Assembly (NCBI GenBank): GCA_020720965.1
Contig: DYNS01000133.1
Span: 1-7,820 of the forward strand
DNA length: 7,820 nt
Source of the DNA: Anaerolinea sp.
GTDB lineage: Bacteria; Chloroflexota; Anaerolineae; Anaerolineales; Villigracilaceae
Direction: 5' to 3'
How positions within the stretch are numbered: position 1 is the stretch's first letter; each line of letters opens with the position of its first letter. The notes beneath the pieces are model-generated. The model made no database searches. It was not told the DNA's origin and was given only the letters and a program-made list of their open reading frames with translations. This document shows positions 1 through 6,147 of this stretch, one piece after another. A program made the translations under genes and the position numbers.

Positions 1-1169
1 AGGAGAGAGTCGCCGCCGAATTTATTCACAATGCCGCCGTTGGTGATGACCACATCCACCATGCGGCTCATGTAGCGATTGAGTAGGGAAATCAACTCCT
101 GGGGGGGCAGCTGCTCCGAGAGGCTGGTGAACCCGCGAATATCGGAAAACAGCACGCTGGACTGCACAACCGTACCGCCCAACTGCGCCCCGCCCTCGGC
201 AAGTGCGGCACGGGCAACCTCCGGGCTAATGTAAAGATTCAGCAGGTTACGCAGCATCTCCGTCTGACGCAGCCCCAAGAGCATTTCATTAAACCGTTCG
301 CTGACATAGCCCAATTCGTCATTCGAGTCTATAAGCACCTGGGCTGTCAGGTCATTTTGAGAGACCTTCTGCATGGCGTTCTGCAAACGTTGAAGCGGCG
401 CGAGGATGGATGCCGAAAGCAAACTGGTGAGAGCGATAATGGAAACGAGGTTGATGATGATAAGAAAAGCCAACGCCACATACAGGTTGGAAATGACCGC
501 CTGAGGGTTTTCCGCCTGCTGAAGCGCCTGCAAACGCGAAACAACCGTTACCGCCAGCAGCCCAAGCGGGTATAGGCTGATGACGGCAAAGGTCAACGCC
601 AGGCGGCGCGAAATAGTCACTTTCCAGGCGGGCAGGGCGCTAAGACCTCCCTGAGGGAAAAAGTGCGAAATGACCGGGCGCCAAACCGCATCGGTAGCAA
701 AATAGACAATGGCGCTGGTCAGCACCCCGCCCACCCCGGTAATGCCAAAAAAAGACACCCAGGAACCCGAAAAAAGATAGCCCAGGGTCAGCCCGGCAAC
801 CGTCCACATTGCCATGGAAATGCCGGAAGAGATGAGGGGCATATACACAACCCGGCGGCGCACCCGCAGCGGAACATTCTGCGGCGATTCGCCTTCCAGC
901 AGGCGGCGGTGCCATTGAGGGTAGGTGTTGTCGGTAAGGCGGGCAAGCAGCTCGCCCAGAGCGAGCAAAATCGCTACCGCTACGGCGGAATATGCCCACT
1001 CGTTGAGCATCAAAAAATTAATCGGCGGGGCGCTGCCTTCGGGGATGGGGTTGATGGCAGAAAGGTATAGAAAGACCAGCGCCGCCCCCAAAACATTGGC
1101 GCCCATCGTAATCCAATTCATCTTCTGCCCAATTTTTTGATACTCTTGCAGCGAAACCTGCCCGCTCAT
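1..1169 (-). CDS. Membrane class III adenylate cyclase with HAMP domain (3' end outside window)
   Basis: The visible 389 residues are the N-terminal part of a protein that makes cAMP from ATP at the inner face of the membrane. Hydrophobic stretches near residues 20-38, 59-77, 107-133, 140-158, 187-211 and 226-254 suggest six membrane helices. A HAMP linker follows (about 250-303, with the conserved Pro258 and the Asp-Glu-Leu at 284-286). The catalytic domain begins near 320. Both metal-binding aspartates are present: D343 in FSDIRGFT and D387 in KFGGDSL. K383 sits where family knowledge places the adenine-selecting lysine, so ATP rather than GTP is the likely substrate. The six-helix-HAMP-cyclase layout resembles the mycobacterial Rv1318c/Rv3645 group. 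The start ATG lies 11 bases after the rpiB stop and is preceded by AGGAGA, so it is probably co-transcribed with rpiB. The later catalytic Asn/Arg residues fall outside the window and cannot be checked. Confidence 0.9.
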   Translation of the reverse strand, partial: MSGQVSLQEYQKIGQKMNWITMGANVLGAALVFLYLSAINPIPEGSAPPINFLMLNEWAYSAVAVAILLALGELLARLTDNTYPQWHRRLLEGESPQNVPLRVRRRVVYMPLISSGISMAMWTVAGLTLGYLFSGSWVSFFGITGVGGVLTSAIVYFATDAVWRPVISHFFPQGGLSALPAWKVTISRRLALTFAVISLYPLGLLAVTVVSRLQALQQAENPQAVISNLYVALAFLIIINLVSIIALTSLLSASILAPLQRLQNAMQKVSQNDLTAQVLIDSNDELGYVSERFNEMLLGLRQTEMLRNLLNLYISPEVARAALAEGGAQLGGTVVQSSVLFSDIRGFTSLSEQLPPQELISLLNRYMSRMVDVVITNGGIVNKFGGDSL

Positions 1170-1180
1170 GGCATTCTCCT

Positions 1181-1642
1181 CTACCCGTTGGCTGTTTCCA
1201 ACGCCTTCACCTTGCCCACCCGCCGGGCATGACGCTCCTGCCCTGGGTCGTTGCCCACAAAACGCGCCCCCAAAAAGGCAGCGACTATCTCCCTGGCGGG
1301 TTCGGGTCCGAGGATGCGTGCGCCCATGCAGAGAACGTTCATATCATCATGTTCCACGCCCTGATGAGCGGAATAGGTATCGTGACAAATTCCGGCATAA
1401 ATGCCGCGCATTTTGTTGGCAGCGATGTTCGCGCCCACCGCCGAGCCGCACAGCAAAATTCCGCGCTGCGCCTGCCCGGCGAGAATAGCCCGCCCCAGTT
1501 TGGCGGCATAATCCGGGTAGTCCACCGCCTCGGCGGAGTGCGTACCAAGGTCGAGGGCTTCGTGCCCGGCGGCGGTAATGGCTTGTAAAATGGTTTCCTT
1601 AAGGGGAAAACCGGCGTGGTCACAGGCTACGGCAATTTTCAT
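1181..1642 (-). CDS. rpiB: Ribose-5-phosphate isomerase B
   Basis: This 153-residue cytosolic enzyme interconverts ribose 5-phosphate and ribulose 5-phosphate in the non-oxidative pentose phosphate pathway. It belongs to the RpiB/LacA/LacB family, unrelated to RpiA. Family marks are the N-terminal CDHAG (7-11), DYPDYA (41-46), the catalytic cysteine C65 in LCGSAVG, the AANK motif (74-77), H98 in the EHDDMN segment (equivalent to the ring-opening histidine of the E. coli enzyme), and a C-terminal RHARRV phosphate-binding segment (137-142). Length matches the family (about 145-155). The residue after C65-G-S is Ala, where most members have Gly. The ATG lies 15 bases after the methyltransferase stop, with AAGGAA about 8 bases upstream. 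Transketolase, three genes upstream on the same strand, acts in the same pathway. LacA/LacB or allose-6-phosphate isomerase activity is possible but less likely beside transketolase. Confidence 0.95.
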   Translation of the reverse strand: MKIAVACDHAGFPLKETILQAITAAGHEALDLGTHSAEAVDYPDYAAKLGRAILAGQAQRGILLCGSAVGANIAANKMRGIYAGICHDTYSAHQGVEHDDMNVLCMGARILGPEPAREIVAAFLGARFVGNDPGQERHARRVGKVKALETANG

Positions 1643-1657
1643 GCAAAAATTCCTTGT

Positions 1658-2533
1658 TTATCTAATTTCGTAAGTTCGGGCTGGTTCCAAAAGTTGTAAT
1701 TGTTTGACAGATTGAGCAGTGTAATTAGTAATAAGCAATTCTCTGCCTCGTAGAGCCTGATTTTGCTTGTAATTATTCATCCCGTATTGCAATTCCCAAG
1801 CGTACAAATGAGAATCCACAAAACGCTGCCGCAGTTCGGGCGCGTCATCATAGGTAATCATCCATTGATGTAGACACCCATTGACATTCTCGGCAAATCG
1901 GTGATGGTCAAAGTTTGTATGCAAAACCCCTTTCCGTCCATACAATCGGGATGATGTTGCCGTAAGGTAAGGCGGGTCTAAAAAGATAAACACCTGTTCG
2001 CCCTGCGCTTGTAAAAGCGGGACATAATCACCGTGTGTAATCCGAACTCCGCTCAAAAGCGGCGCGGTCTGGGTCAGACGGTCTATTGACGAAGTAGTAA
2101 ATCGTCCGTGAAAAGCGTGTTCCGAATAACCGCCCGAATCAACTGTGCCGGAAAAAGTAATGCGGTTAAGCACAAAAAATCGCACAGCCCTCTCAAAGTC
2201 GGAAAGGTCTTTATCAAAATTGTCTTGCAGTTGGTAAAACAACTCTTTGCCATCTTCTGTTTCACTTTTGATGACTCGAATGGCTTGCGTTAATTCCTGA
2301 GATGCGTGTTGTAAAACTGTCCAAAAACAAAACAAGTCGTAATTAAGGTCATTAATCCAAACGCTAACTTGAGGAAACTGTTGGCGAATTGCTAGAAAAA
2401 CCGAACCTCCGCCAACAAAGGGTTCTCGAAATTCCGCAAAAGAGGGGGGAACACGCTCGAAAATAACATCCAAAGCACGGGATTTTCCTCCAGGGTAACG
2501 CAGAGGGGTTTTAATTTTCATTCTTGCCGCCAT
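1658..2533 (-). CDS. D12-class (Dam-like) adenine-N6 DNA methyltransferase
   Basis: The 291-residue protein transfers a methyl group from S-adenosylmethionine to adenine N6 in a specific DNA site. It has the motif order of the D12/alpha group: motif X PLRYPGGKSR (10-19), motif I FREPFVGGGSVF (35-46) for cofactor binding, the NRITFSG segment (123-129), catalytic motif IV DPPY (186-189), and a C-terminal YGMNNY...ELLITNY block (250-271). The region between the NRITFSG segment and DPPY probably reads the target; the site cannot be predicted from sequence. It overlaps the 3' end of the upstream candidate endonuclease gene, so translation is probably coupled. The first ATG (2533) has no well-placed Shine-Dalgarno. 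An in-frame ATG at 2521 (Met5) gives a start typical of homologues and is equally plausible. The DNA is markedly A+T-richer than rpiB and transketolase, suggesting horizontal acquisition. An orphan regulatory methylase is less likely given the paired upstream gene. Confidence 0.93.
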   Translation of the reverse strand: MAARMKIKTPLRYPGGKSRALDVIFERVPPSFAEFREPFVGGGSVFLAIRQQFPQVSVWINDLNYDLFCFWTVLQHASQELTQAIRVIKSETEDGKELFYQLQDNFDKDLSDFERAVRFFVLNRITFSGTVDSGGYSEHAFHGRFTTSSIDRLTQTAPLLSGVRITHGDYVPLLQAQGEQVFIFLDPPYLTATSSRLYGRKGVLHTNFDHHRFAENVNGCLHQWMITYDDAPELRQRFVDSHLYAWELQYGMNNYKQNQALRGRELLITNYTAQSVKQLQLLEPARTYEIR

Positions 2534-3644
2534 TCCCGGAAATATAAACTTCCAAACGATTATGTCGCGCCTCTTCCTCTAACTGCCGAATTTGGGCAGA
2601 TTTGGCAGGCGAAATTTTATTTTGGGCAACAAAAAAAGCAATTTCCGCTTCGGTAGTGGGCAAGTGCAAATGCCCCCTCACACCGTAACCGGTCAGGTTA
2701 AGACGGGCAGAATGTGGGTAAGATACTGAGTCGCGCTTCATCTCGCTGAGATTATTGAACAAAATCAACTTAAACAGTCCGTCCTGAATATCCGTCATAT
2801 TCGGCAACAAAGAGCGGGGAGCGTTTTTGGATTCCTGAATCACGTACCGTCCATTTTCCATAAAGACTTCGTCCGCTGTAAAATGATAATCACCCCCCAA
2901 CATATTTCGGATATCAAAGCGTGCTTTTTGACCATCTGCCAAATATTCGAGACTGTGGTGAGTTTGACTCTCTCGTTCCGCCGCCCGAATAGACAAATTC
3001 CGAGATGTTTTCACAAAATACTGAAAATCCTGGCGCACCGCCTGTAAATGCTCCATTTGCGTCGCTTGGGGACGAACACGAACACCCGTCTGCCGCGAAA
3101 TATTCTCATAGGCATTAAGAGCGGCTTCATACACCAAAGTAAATTGATTTTCCATCATCCAGCGATTCCAGTGCAAGGCGCTCTGTCGATACTCCGCCAA
3201 CTGTTCCAACTGGGCGCGAACAGCGGCGCTGTTAAAACGCTGGGATGTCAATTTGTTCGCATAACGGGGATTTCTACTGGCGTTTTCGTAGTATCCAAGC
3301 ACGACATATACGTTCAGCAAACTCATCAAGTAAATGGTGGAAATTTGTAAGCGGTCAAAGTCGCCGTCTGCACCTTCGTCCTTCAAAACCGGAATAACCG
3401 TCACAGGCTTGGCATGGTTGTAGGTGTTATAAATCCGCGCATAGGGGTAAGAACGGGTGCGCTTTGGAGAAACCCACTTGGAATATGCCATCTCGTGAGA
3501 AGGAAAAACAATCCTGCCATATCCTGCCGCCGCATTTACATCAAAAATCTGCCCCTCATACGCATTTCTGAGAGGCTGAACCAAATGCGCCCGATAACGG
3601 ACGTTTTGAATGAGAGCGTGAAAGTGCGGGGCAGCCGTATCCAT
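2511..3644 (-). CDS. Probable type II restriction endonuclease partner of the methyltransferase
   Basis: I do not recognise this 377-residue protein by name. Its position directly upstream of, and overlapping, a DNA methyltransferase gene suggests a cognate restriction endonuclease. Two blocks could carry catalytic residues. One is residues 83-100 (VIPVLKDEGADGDFDRLQ), rich in acids and followed by a hydrophobic run (103-118). The other is residues 258-273, where D258/E259 and E271-S-K273 fit a PD-(D/E)xK pattern with a beta-strand (YVIQ) before the ExK. No membrane segment or signal peptide is present; the C-terminus is charged, with a helical Glu/Arg-rich segment (352-365). The ATG lies 5 bases after the transketolase stop with no clear Shine-Dalgarno, so expression probably depends on translational coupling to transketolase. 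Base composition is A+T-rich like the methyltransferase. The restriction role is inferred from context plus the motif; a different defence or DNA-binding role is possible. Confidence 0.72.
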   Translation of the reverse strand: MDTAAPHFHALIQNVRYRAHLVQPLRNAYEGQIFDVNAAAGYGRIVFPSHEMAYSKWVSPKRTRSYPYARIYNTYNHAKPVTVIPVLKDEGADGDFDRLQISTIYLMSLLNVYVVLGYYENASRNPRYANKLTSQRFNSAAVRAQLEQLAEYRQSALHWNRWMMENQFTLVYEAALNAYENISRQTGVRVRPQATQMEHLQAVRQDFQYFVKTSRNLSIRAAERESQTHHSLEYLADGQKARFDIRNMLGGDYHFTADEVFMENGRYVIQESKNAPRSLLPNMTDIQDGLFKLILFNNLSEMKRDSVSYPHSARLNLTGYGVRGHLHLPTTEAEIAFFVAQNKISPAKSAQIRQLEEEARHNRLEVYISGNGGKNEN

Positions 3645-3649
3645 TGCGC

Positions 3650-5659
3650 CTAACGCCCGGCATCCATCGTCCGGCGGGCGGCGGAGAGGACGTTTTCCAC
3701 CGTGAAGCCGTATTCTTCAAACAGTTTTGCGCCAGGGGCGGAAGCGCCGTAATGGTCAATGCCGATTACCTCGCCCGCGTCGCCGACAAAACGCTCCCAA
3801 CCCATGCGGATTCCGGCTTCCACCGCCACCCGCGCCCGAACCTTGCGCGGTAAAACCGCCTCGCGGTAGGCGGCTTCCTGTTGCTGAAAAAGCTCCCAGC
3901 TGGGAACAGAGACCAGGCGCAGGTTCACGCCCTCCGCCGCAAGGCGCTCTCCGGCGGCGAGAATCAGGCTCACTTCCGAGCCGGAAGCCATGAGAATCAG
4001 TTCCGGCTCCGAATCGCCCAAATCTGCCAGGACGTATGCGCCTTTTTCCAACAGGACGGCATCCGCAAAGACCGAACGGTCCAAGGTCGGCAGGTTTTGA
4101 CGGGTGAGGATGAGGGCGGTTGGGGCTTGGGTACGCGCCAGGGCAACCCGCCAGGCGTGAACCGTCTCGTTGGCATCCGCCGGGCGGAGGGTGACGAGGT
4201 TGGGAATGGAACGCAGCGAAGCGAGGTGTTCCACCGGCTGATGGGTGGGTCCGTCTTCGCCAACGCCAATCGAATCGTGGGTGAAAACCCAAATGGAAGG
4301 CAGTTTTGCCAGGGCGGAAAGGCGCAAAGTGGGGCGCATGTAGTCCGCAAAGACCAAAAAAGTGGCACCAAAGGGGCGCAGCCCGCCATGATACGCCATG
4401 CCGTTGACAGCGCCGCCCATGCCATGCTCGCGCACGCCAAAGTGAAAGTTACGTCCCTCCGGCGAGGCGGGCTGGAAAGCGGGCGTCCCTTCCAGGCGGG
4501 TGTTGTTGGAGGGGGCTAAATCTGCCGAGCCGCCAAAGAGTTCTGGCAGGCGGGCGGCAAAATGATTCAGCGCCTTGCCAGAAGCGGCGCGGGTTGCCAC
4601 TCCTTTGGGGTCGGCGGGGAAGAGAGGCAGGTCAGAATCCCAACCCTGGGGCAGGTCACCGCGCATTCGGCGGGCAAGTTCGGCGGCTTTGTGTGGGAAC
4701 TGGGCGCGGTAGGCATCGAAGCGGGCTTGCCACTGCGCCTGAAACTGCTCCCCGCGCAAAAGCGACTCGCGGTAGTGGGTAAGCGCCTCTTCCGGCAGGT
4801 AAAAAGGCGGCTCGGTTTGCCAACCGGCGGCTTGTTTGGCGGCTCTCAGTTCTTCTTCTCCGGGCGGCTCACCGTGCGCTTTGGAGGTTCCGGCACGAGT
4901 CGGCAGCCCGTAGCCGATGATGGTGCGGACGGCGATGATGGAGGGGCGCGGGTCGGCTTGGGCGGCGCGAATGGCGGCATCGATGGCTTCCACATCGTTG
5001 CCATCCGTCACCGTTTGGGTGTGCCAGCCATAGGCGGCGAAGCGTGCCATGCGGTCTTCGGTAAATGCCAGGTCGGTAGAGCCGTCTATGGAGATGTGGT
5101 TGTCGTCGTAGAGATAGATGAGTTTGCCCAGTTTCAAATGCCCGGCGAGGGAAGCTGCTTCGGCGGCGACTCCTTCCATCAGGTCGCCATCGGTGACGAT
5201 GGCGTAGGTGTAATGGTCGATGATGGGGAATTCCGGGGTATTAAATTCCGCCGCCAGGTGGGCTTCGGCAATTGCCATGCCCACGCCATTAGAAAAACCC
5301 GCGCCGAGGGGTCCGGTGGTCGTTTCCACGCCGGGGGTGTGACCGTACTCCGGATGTCCGGGGGTGAGGCTGCCCCACTGCCGAAAGCGTTTTAACTCGT
5401 CCAGAGGCAGGTCGTAGCCCGTAAGGTGCAGGAGGGCATAAAGCAGGGCAGAGCCGTGCCCGCCAGAGAGGATGAACCGGTCACGGTTGGGCCACCGGGG
5501 ATTTTGGGGGTTGTGGCGCAGGTGACGCATCCAAACGGTGTACGCAATCGCCGCTGCGCCCATCGGCAAACCGGGATGCCCGGAGTTTGCCGCCTGCACT
5601 TCATCGGCGGAGAGAAAACGCAGGGTGTTGAGGGCTTGTTGAGTTAAGGTTGCAGACAT
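3650..5659 (-). CDS. tkt: Transketolase
   Basis: This 669-residue thiamine-diphosphate enzyme moves two-carbon ketol units between sugar phosphates in the pentose phosphate pathway (or a Calvin cycle, if the host has one). It is full length for bacterial transketolases. Visible landmarks are SGHPG with H28, the ThDP/Mg motif from D157 (TDGDLMEG) to N187 (YDDNHISIDG), the catalytic E411 in GVREHGMGG, the DGPTHQPVEHL substrate segment with H473, and R520 in LILTRQNLP. The order is pyrophosphate-binding domain (about 1-320), pyrimidine-binding domain (about 350-530) and C-terminal domain (about 540-665). The start MSATLTQQALNTLRFLSADE was chosen because it matches where the family begins and has AGGAAGG 8 bases upstream. 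The reading frame stays open back to 5773, but those 38 extra residues cross the promoter region and do not look like transketolase. It is the first gene of the minus-strand run. Confidence 0.97.
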   Translation of the reverse strand: MSATLTQQALNTLRFLSADEVQAANSGHPGLPMGAAAIAYTVWMRHLRHNPQNPRWPNRDRFILSGGHGSALLYALLHLTGYDLPLDELKRFRQWGSLTPGHPEYGHTPGVETTTGPLGAGFSNGVGMAIAEAHLAAEFNTPEFPIIDHYTYAIVTDGDLMEGVAAEAASLAGHLKLGKLIYLYDDNHISIDGSTDLAFTEDRMARFAAYGWHTQTVTDGNDVEAIDAAIRAAQADPRPSIIAVRTIIGYGLPTRAGTSKAHGEPPGEEELRAAKQAAGWQTEPPFYLPEEALTHYRESLLRGEQFQAQWQARFDAYRAQFPHKAAELARRMRGDLPQGWDSDLPLFPADPKGVATRAASGKALNHFAARLPELFGGSADLAPSNNTRLEGTPAFQPASPEGRNFHFGVREHGMGGAVNGMAYHGGLRPFGATFLVFADYMRPTLRLSALAKLPSIWVFTHDSIGVGEDGPTHQPVEHLASLRSIPNLVTLRPADANETVHAWRVALARTQAPTALILTRQNLPTLDRSVFADAVLLEKGAYVLADLGDSEPELILMASGSEVSLILAAGERLAAEGVNLRLVSVPSWELFQQQEAAYREAVLPRKVRARVAVEAGIRMGWERFVGDAGEVIGIDHYGASAPGAKLFEEYGFTVENVLSAARRTMDAGR

Positions 5660-5667
5660 AAAAAAAG

Positions 5668-5674
5668 CCTTCCT
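5668..5674 (-). promoter_or_regulatory. Shine-Dalgarno of tkt
   Basis: On the minus strand AGGAAGG lies 8 bases before the ATG at 5659. It supports this start over the in-frame ATG further upstream. Confidence 0.8.
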
Positions 5675-5693
5675 TTTTGAGAAGAGTCCGGCT

Positions 5694-5699
5694 ATTTTA
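5694..5699 (-). promoter_or_regulatory. Possible -10 element for the tkt operon
   Basis: TAAAAT on the minus strand would place the transcript start roughly 28 bases before the tkt ATG, leaving room for the Shine-Dalgarno. No good -35 hexamer is visible at 16-18 bases upstream, so the call is weak. Confidence 0.35.
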
Positions 5700-5717
5700 C
5701 CATGCGCGATTTTGGGA

Positions 5718-5723
5718 TATACT
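5718..5723 (+). promoter_or_regulatory. Possible -10 element for the small membrane protein gene
   Basis: TATACT (5 of 6 matches to TATAAT) lies 62 bases before the ATG at 5786. No convincing -35 is seen. If used, it overlaps the region controlling tkt on the other strand, so the two divergent units would share this stretch. Confidence 0.35.
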
Positions 5724-5759
5724 TTCCGAGGTTGTTTTGTTGCATCCCTTCCATTGAAC

Positions 5760-5771
5760 GCGGTAAACCGC
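5760..5771. repeat. Short inverted repeat GCGGT-AA-ACCGC
   Basis: Five-base arms around a two-base centre lie directly against the AAGGAG ribosome-binding site (5772-5777) of the plus-strand gene. It could be a small operator or a weak RNA hairpin. A repeat this short can occur by chance in GC-rich DNA. Confidence 0.3.
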
Positions 5772-5785
5772 AAGGAGAACAGAAA

Positions 5786-6067
5786 ATGAATGGCGTTTTT
5801 GGCATTCCCTACCCCATCCTAGGCTTCTTTGGGTTTTTGCTGGCAGGTGTATTTAGCATTTATTGGCCCAAACCCGCCAAAAATGCCCGGCGAGGAATGT
5901 GGCGCAATTTGGGCTTGCATTACCTGCATCCGCTGGGCTGGCTTTTGCTGGGGATGGCAGGTTTCATTCAGAATCGCAATGTCCCCGCCGCCATTGTGAC
6001 GGCGGTGTTGGGTGTGGTGGCGCTGATAGGCTTTTTTGCCCTGCTCTTGCTGGGGCAGGACGAGTAA
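5786..6067 (+). CDS. Small three-helix membrane protein of unknown function
   Basis: I do not recognise this 93-residue protein. It has three hydrophobic stretches near residues 8-26, 46-61 and 68-89. A positively charged loop (KPAKNARRGMWR, 29-40) lies between the first two, which by the positive-inside rule places that loop in the cytoplasm. The tail after the last helix is only GQDE. There is no signal peptidase or lipobox site. The start was chosen at the ATG preceded by AAGGAG (5772-5777); the frame is open further upstream to 5702, but that part crosses the divergent promoter region and reads as non-membrane, Cys/Arg-containing sequence. It is a single-gene unit: divergent from tkt on the left and closed by a strong hairpin 24 bases after its stop. 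Nothing around it hints at a substrate or partner. Confidence 0.8.
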   Translation: MNGVFGIPYPILGFFGFLLAGVFSIYWPKPAKNARRGMWRNLGLHYLHPLGWLLLGMAGFIQNRNVPAAIVTAVLGVVALIGFFALLLLGQDE

Positions 6068-6091
6068 CCCTACCCACCCCCTGGTTCCTTT

Positions 6092-6135
6092 CCAACAAAA
6101 CAGCCTTGCGGCGTTCCGCAAGGCTGTTTTGTTGG
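6092..6135. terminator. Bidirectional intrinsic terminator
   Basis: A perfect 20-bp inverted repeat with a 4-base loop (CGTT, 6112-6115) lies between two convergent genes. The GC-rich core GCCTTGCGG is flanked by AAAACA on the left and TGTTTT on the right, so RNA from either strand gives a strong stem next to a U-rich end. It lies 24 bases after the plus-strand stop and 12 bases after the minus-strand lipoprotein stop. Confidence 0.92.
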
Positions 6136-6147
6136 GGGCATTTCCGT

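Larger units (their letters stand above)
1658..3644 (-). other. Candidate horizontally acquired restriction-modification cassette
   Basis: The two overlapping genes form an A+T-rich block (sampled lines about 40-48% GC) between transketolase and rpiB, whose sequence is about 60% GC. The shift coincides with the gene boundaries at about 3645 and about 1657. No integrase, transposase, inverted terminal repeats or target duplications were seen at the edges, so the mode of entry is unknown. This is inferred from composition and gene content. Confidence 0.6.

Noticed and set aside
101..107. Run of seven G (cyclase), and run of seven C in tilS at 7377-7383, as phase-variable tracts
   Set aside because: Seven-base tracts are short, both frames are intact, and neither gene type is typically phase variable.
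640..1140. Open frames on both strands overlapping the cyclase N-terminus
   Set aside because: They are out of frame with the continuous cyclase reading frame, which shows membrane helices, HAMP and the catalytic motifs without interruption from 1169 to the window edge.
1643..3649. Insertion sequence or terminal repeats bounding the restriction-modification pair
   Set aside because: I compared the two junctions by eye and saw no matching direct or inverted repeats and no transposase or integrase remnant.
4562..5395. Plus-strand open frame of 277 codons opposite transketolase
   Set aside because: It lies wholly antisense to a clearly functional transketolase gene; the Gly/Val/Arg-rich translation has no recognisable motif and is explained by codon bias of GC-rich DNA.
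5660..5773. N-terminal extension of transketolase by 38 residues
   Set aside because: The frame is open, but the extra residues do not resemble transketolase and would erase the Shine-Dalgarno and candidate promoter; the start at 5659 fits the family.
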